A stretch of 64,000 nucleotides of DNA, taken from NCBI RefSeq assembly GCF_008086345.1, contig NZ_CP043006.1, positions 3,718,032 through 3,782,031 on the forward strand, in the 5' to 3' direction. This document shows, piece by piece, positions 63,501 to 64,000 of the stretch. Within the stretch, counting starts at the first letter, position 1, and every line of letters begins with the position of its first letter. This DNA comes from Chitinophaga sp. XS-30 (GTDB taxonomy: Bacteria; Bacteroidota; Bacteroidia; Chitinophagales; Chitinophagaceae). A program made the position numbers and the translations under genes. The notes under the pieces were generated by a model. That model did no database searches. It saw only the letters and a list, made by a program, of their open reading frames with translations, and was not told the origin of the DNA.

Positions 63501-64000
63501 ATGAAAGCAATACAATATACCGGTATGGCCTGGATCGTCCTCTGGATGTGCATGGCCTGCAAGAAAGAGAATAAATCATTTCCCGATCCATATGCGGGCG
63601 GGCGGCAGCCACTTGGGGTAAGCCTCAGCACCGATCCGCCGACACCCGGGGATGGCGCGCCGGGCACCGTGATCCGCTTCAAAGCCAGCGGCCTCATTCC
63701 GCATCAGGATTCCATCAGCTTCAACTTTAACAGCGAAGCGGGAGAGATCGTATCCGTAGATTCCACCGGCATACAGGTGAGGGTACCGGAAACAGCCAGC
63801 ACCGGCGTTTCTTCCATCACCATCGGAGACCAGATATTTTTCGGCCCCGTATTCTCCGTTAAGGGGAAACTGGAAGTTGATCCTAATTTTAAAGTCGTTA
63901 CCGGCTCTAACAACCGGATCACTGATGTGTACCAGTATGCTGACGGGCGCCTGCTGTTCACCGGCCATTTCTCTGATTTCGACCGTAAAGGCGTGGTAAA
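63501..64000 (+). CDS. TIG/DUF5008-like lipoprotein, N-terminal part (cut by window end)
   Basis: An open frame from the ATG at 63501 to the window edge (166 codons seen). The signal peptide ends in MACKKEN with the likely lipid Cys20. The stretch FPDPYAGGRQPLGVSLSTDP and a TIG/IPT-like Ig fold (APGTVIRFKASGLIPHQDSI) recall the DUF5008 family of Bacteroidota surface proteins, which are found with FAS1 and DUF5007 genes in such loci. The C-terminal part is outside the window. It lies 17 bases after the FAS1 gene and continues the operon. Confidence 0.72.
   Translation, partial: MKAIQYTGMAWIVLWMCMACKKENKSFPDPYAGGRQPLGVSLSTDPPTPGDGAPGTVIRFKASGLIPHQDSISFNFNSEAGEIVSVDSTGIQVRVPETASTGVSSITIGDQIFFGPVFSVKGKLEVDPNFKVVTGSNNRITDVYQYADGRLLFTGHFSDFDRKGVV

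Noticed and set aside
1..64000. CRISPR, toxin-antitoxin, restriction-modification or phage defence system
   Set aside because: No direct-repeat array, no recognisable defence domains, and every larger gene is accounted for by glycan, transport or housekeeping families.
1..64000. tRNA, rRNA or insertion sequences
   Set aside because: No cloverleaf, rRNA-like stretch, transposase or terminal inverted repeats with target duplications were noticed in the intergenic regions; covariance searches would be decisive.

Overview
The window reads as a chromosome segment of a Bacteroidota member, most likely Chitinophagaceae (Chitinophaga or a close relative). The grounds are five SusC/SusD-type pairs, many lipoproteins with a Cys-Lys-Lys or similar start, an ECF sigma/FecR pair beside an STN-type SusC, TAnnTTTG-like promoter elements, almost no Shine-Dalgarno signal, and families typical of that group (GH144, FAS1 lipoproteins, DUF5007- and DUF5008-like proteins). 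Genus is inference. No rRNA, tRNA, CRISPR array, insertion sequence or prophage was seen.

Layout. (1) 1-3977: end of a glycan uptake locus: a SusC tail, SusD and a GH144 beta-1,2-glucanase-like lipoprotein. (2) 4055-11168: housekeeping and small genes: a frameshifted tail-fibre-like remnant, an ABC exporter, small membrane proteins, two DinB-fold proteins, a lipoprotein plus AraC regulator, and dihydrouridine synthase. (3) 11344-27079, all minus strand: a compact locus reading ECF sigma, FecR, SusC(STN)-SusD, SusC-SusD, calcineurin-like phosphoesterase, PhoD-like phosphoesterase and a GH43 exo-galactanase-like enzyme. Two phosphoesterases beside one glycosidase suggest a phosphate-bearing glycan as target. 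(4) 27353-34601: M23 peptidase with C-terminal repeats, a Ser/Thr-phosphatase-like protein, an FAD oxidoreductase and a GH2 enzyme. (5) 34731-40914: a small secreted protein followed by a tripartite RND efflux system. (6) 41023-44140: a Crp/Fnr regulator divergent from a GcvH-like protein without its lipoyl lysine, which overlaps a methyltransferase gene; then a histidine kinase. (7) 44315-50372: a three-domain metallophosphoesterase, a GH78 alpha-L-rhamnosidase and a helical-repeat protein. (8) 50926-64000: a plus-strand surface-protein cluster: SusC-SusD, FAS1-CBM6-CBM6 lipoprotein, DUF5007-like protein, SusC-SusD, FAS1 lipoprotein, and a TIG/DUF5008-like lipoprotein cut by the window end.

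How it fits together. SusC/D pairs import oligosaccharides through the outer membrane, the lipoprotein enzymes and binding proteins act at the surface, and exo-enzymes finish in the periplasm. The locus in (3) carries its own surface-signalling switch. GH2, GH78 and the SusC at 50926 share an AATCGATTTA motif just upstream and may form one LacI-type regulon whose regulator is not in the window.

Most worth a second look: the phosphoesterase-bearing locus with a GH43 enzyme of unusual active site, the lipoyl-less GcvH-like/methyltransferase pair facing a Crp regulator, the FAS1-CBM6-CBM6 fusion, and the shared AATCGATTTA operators.
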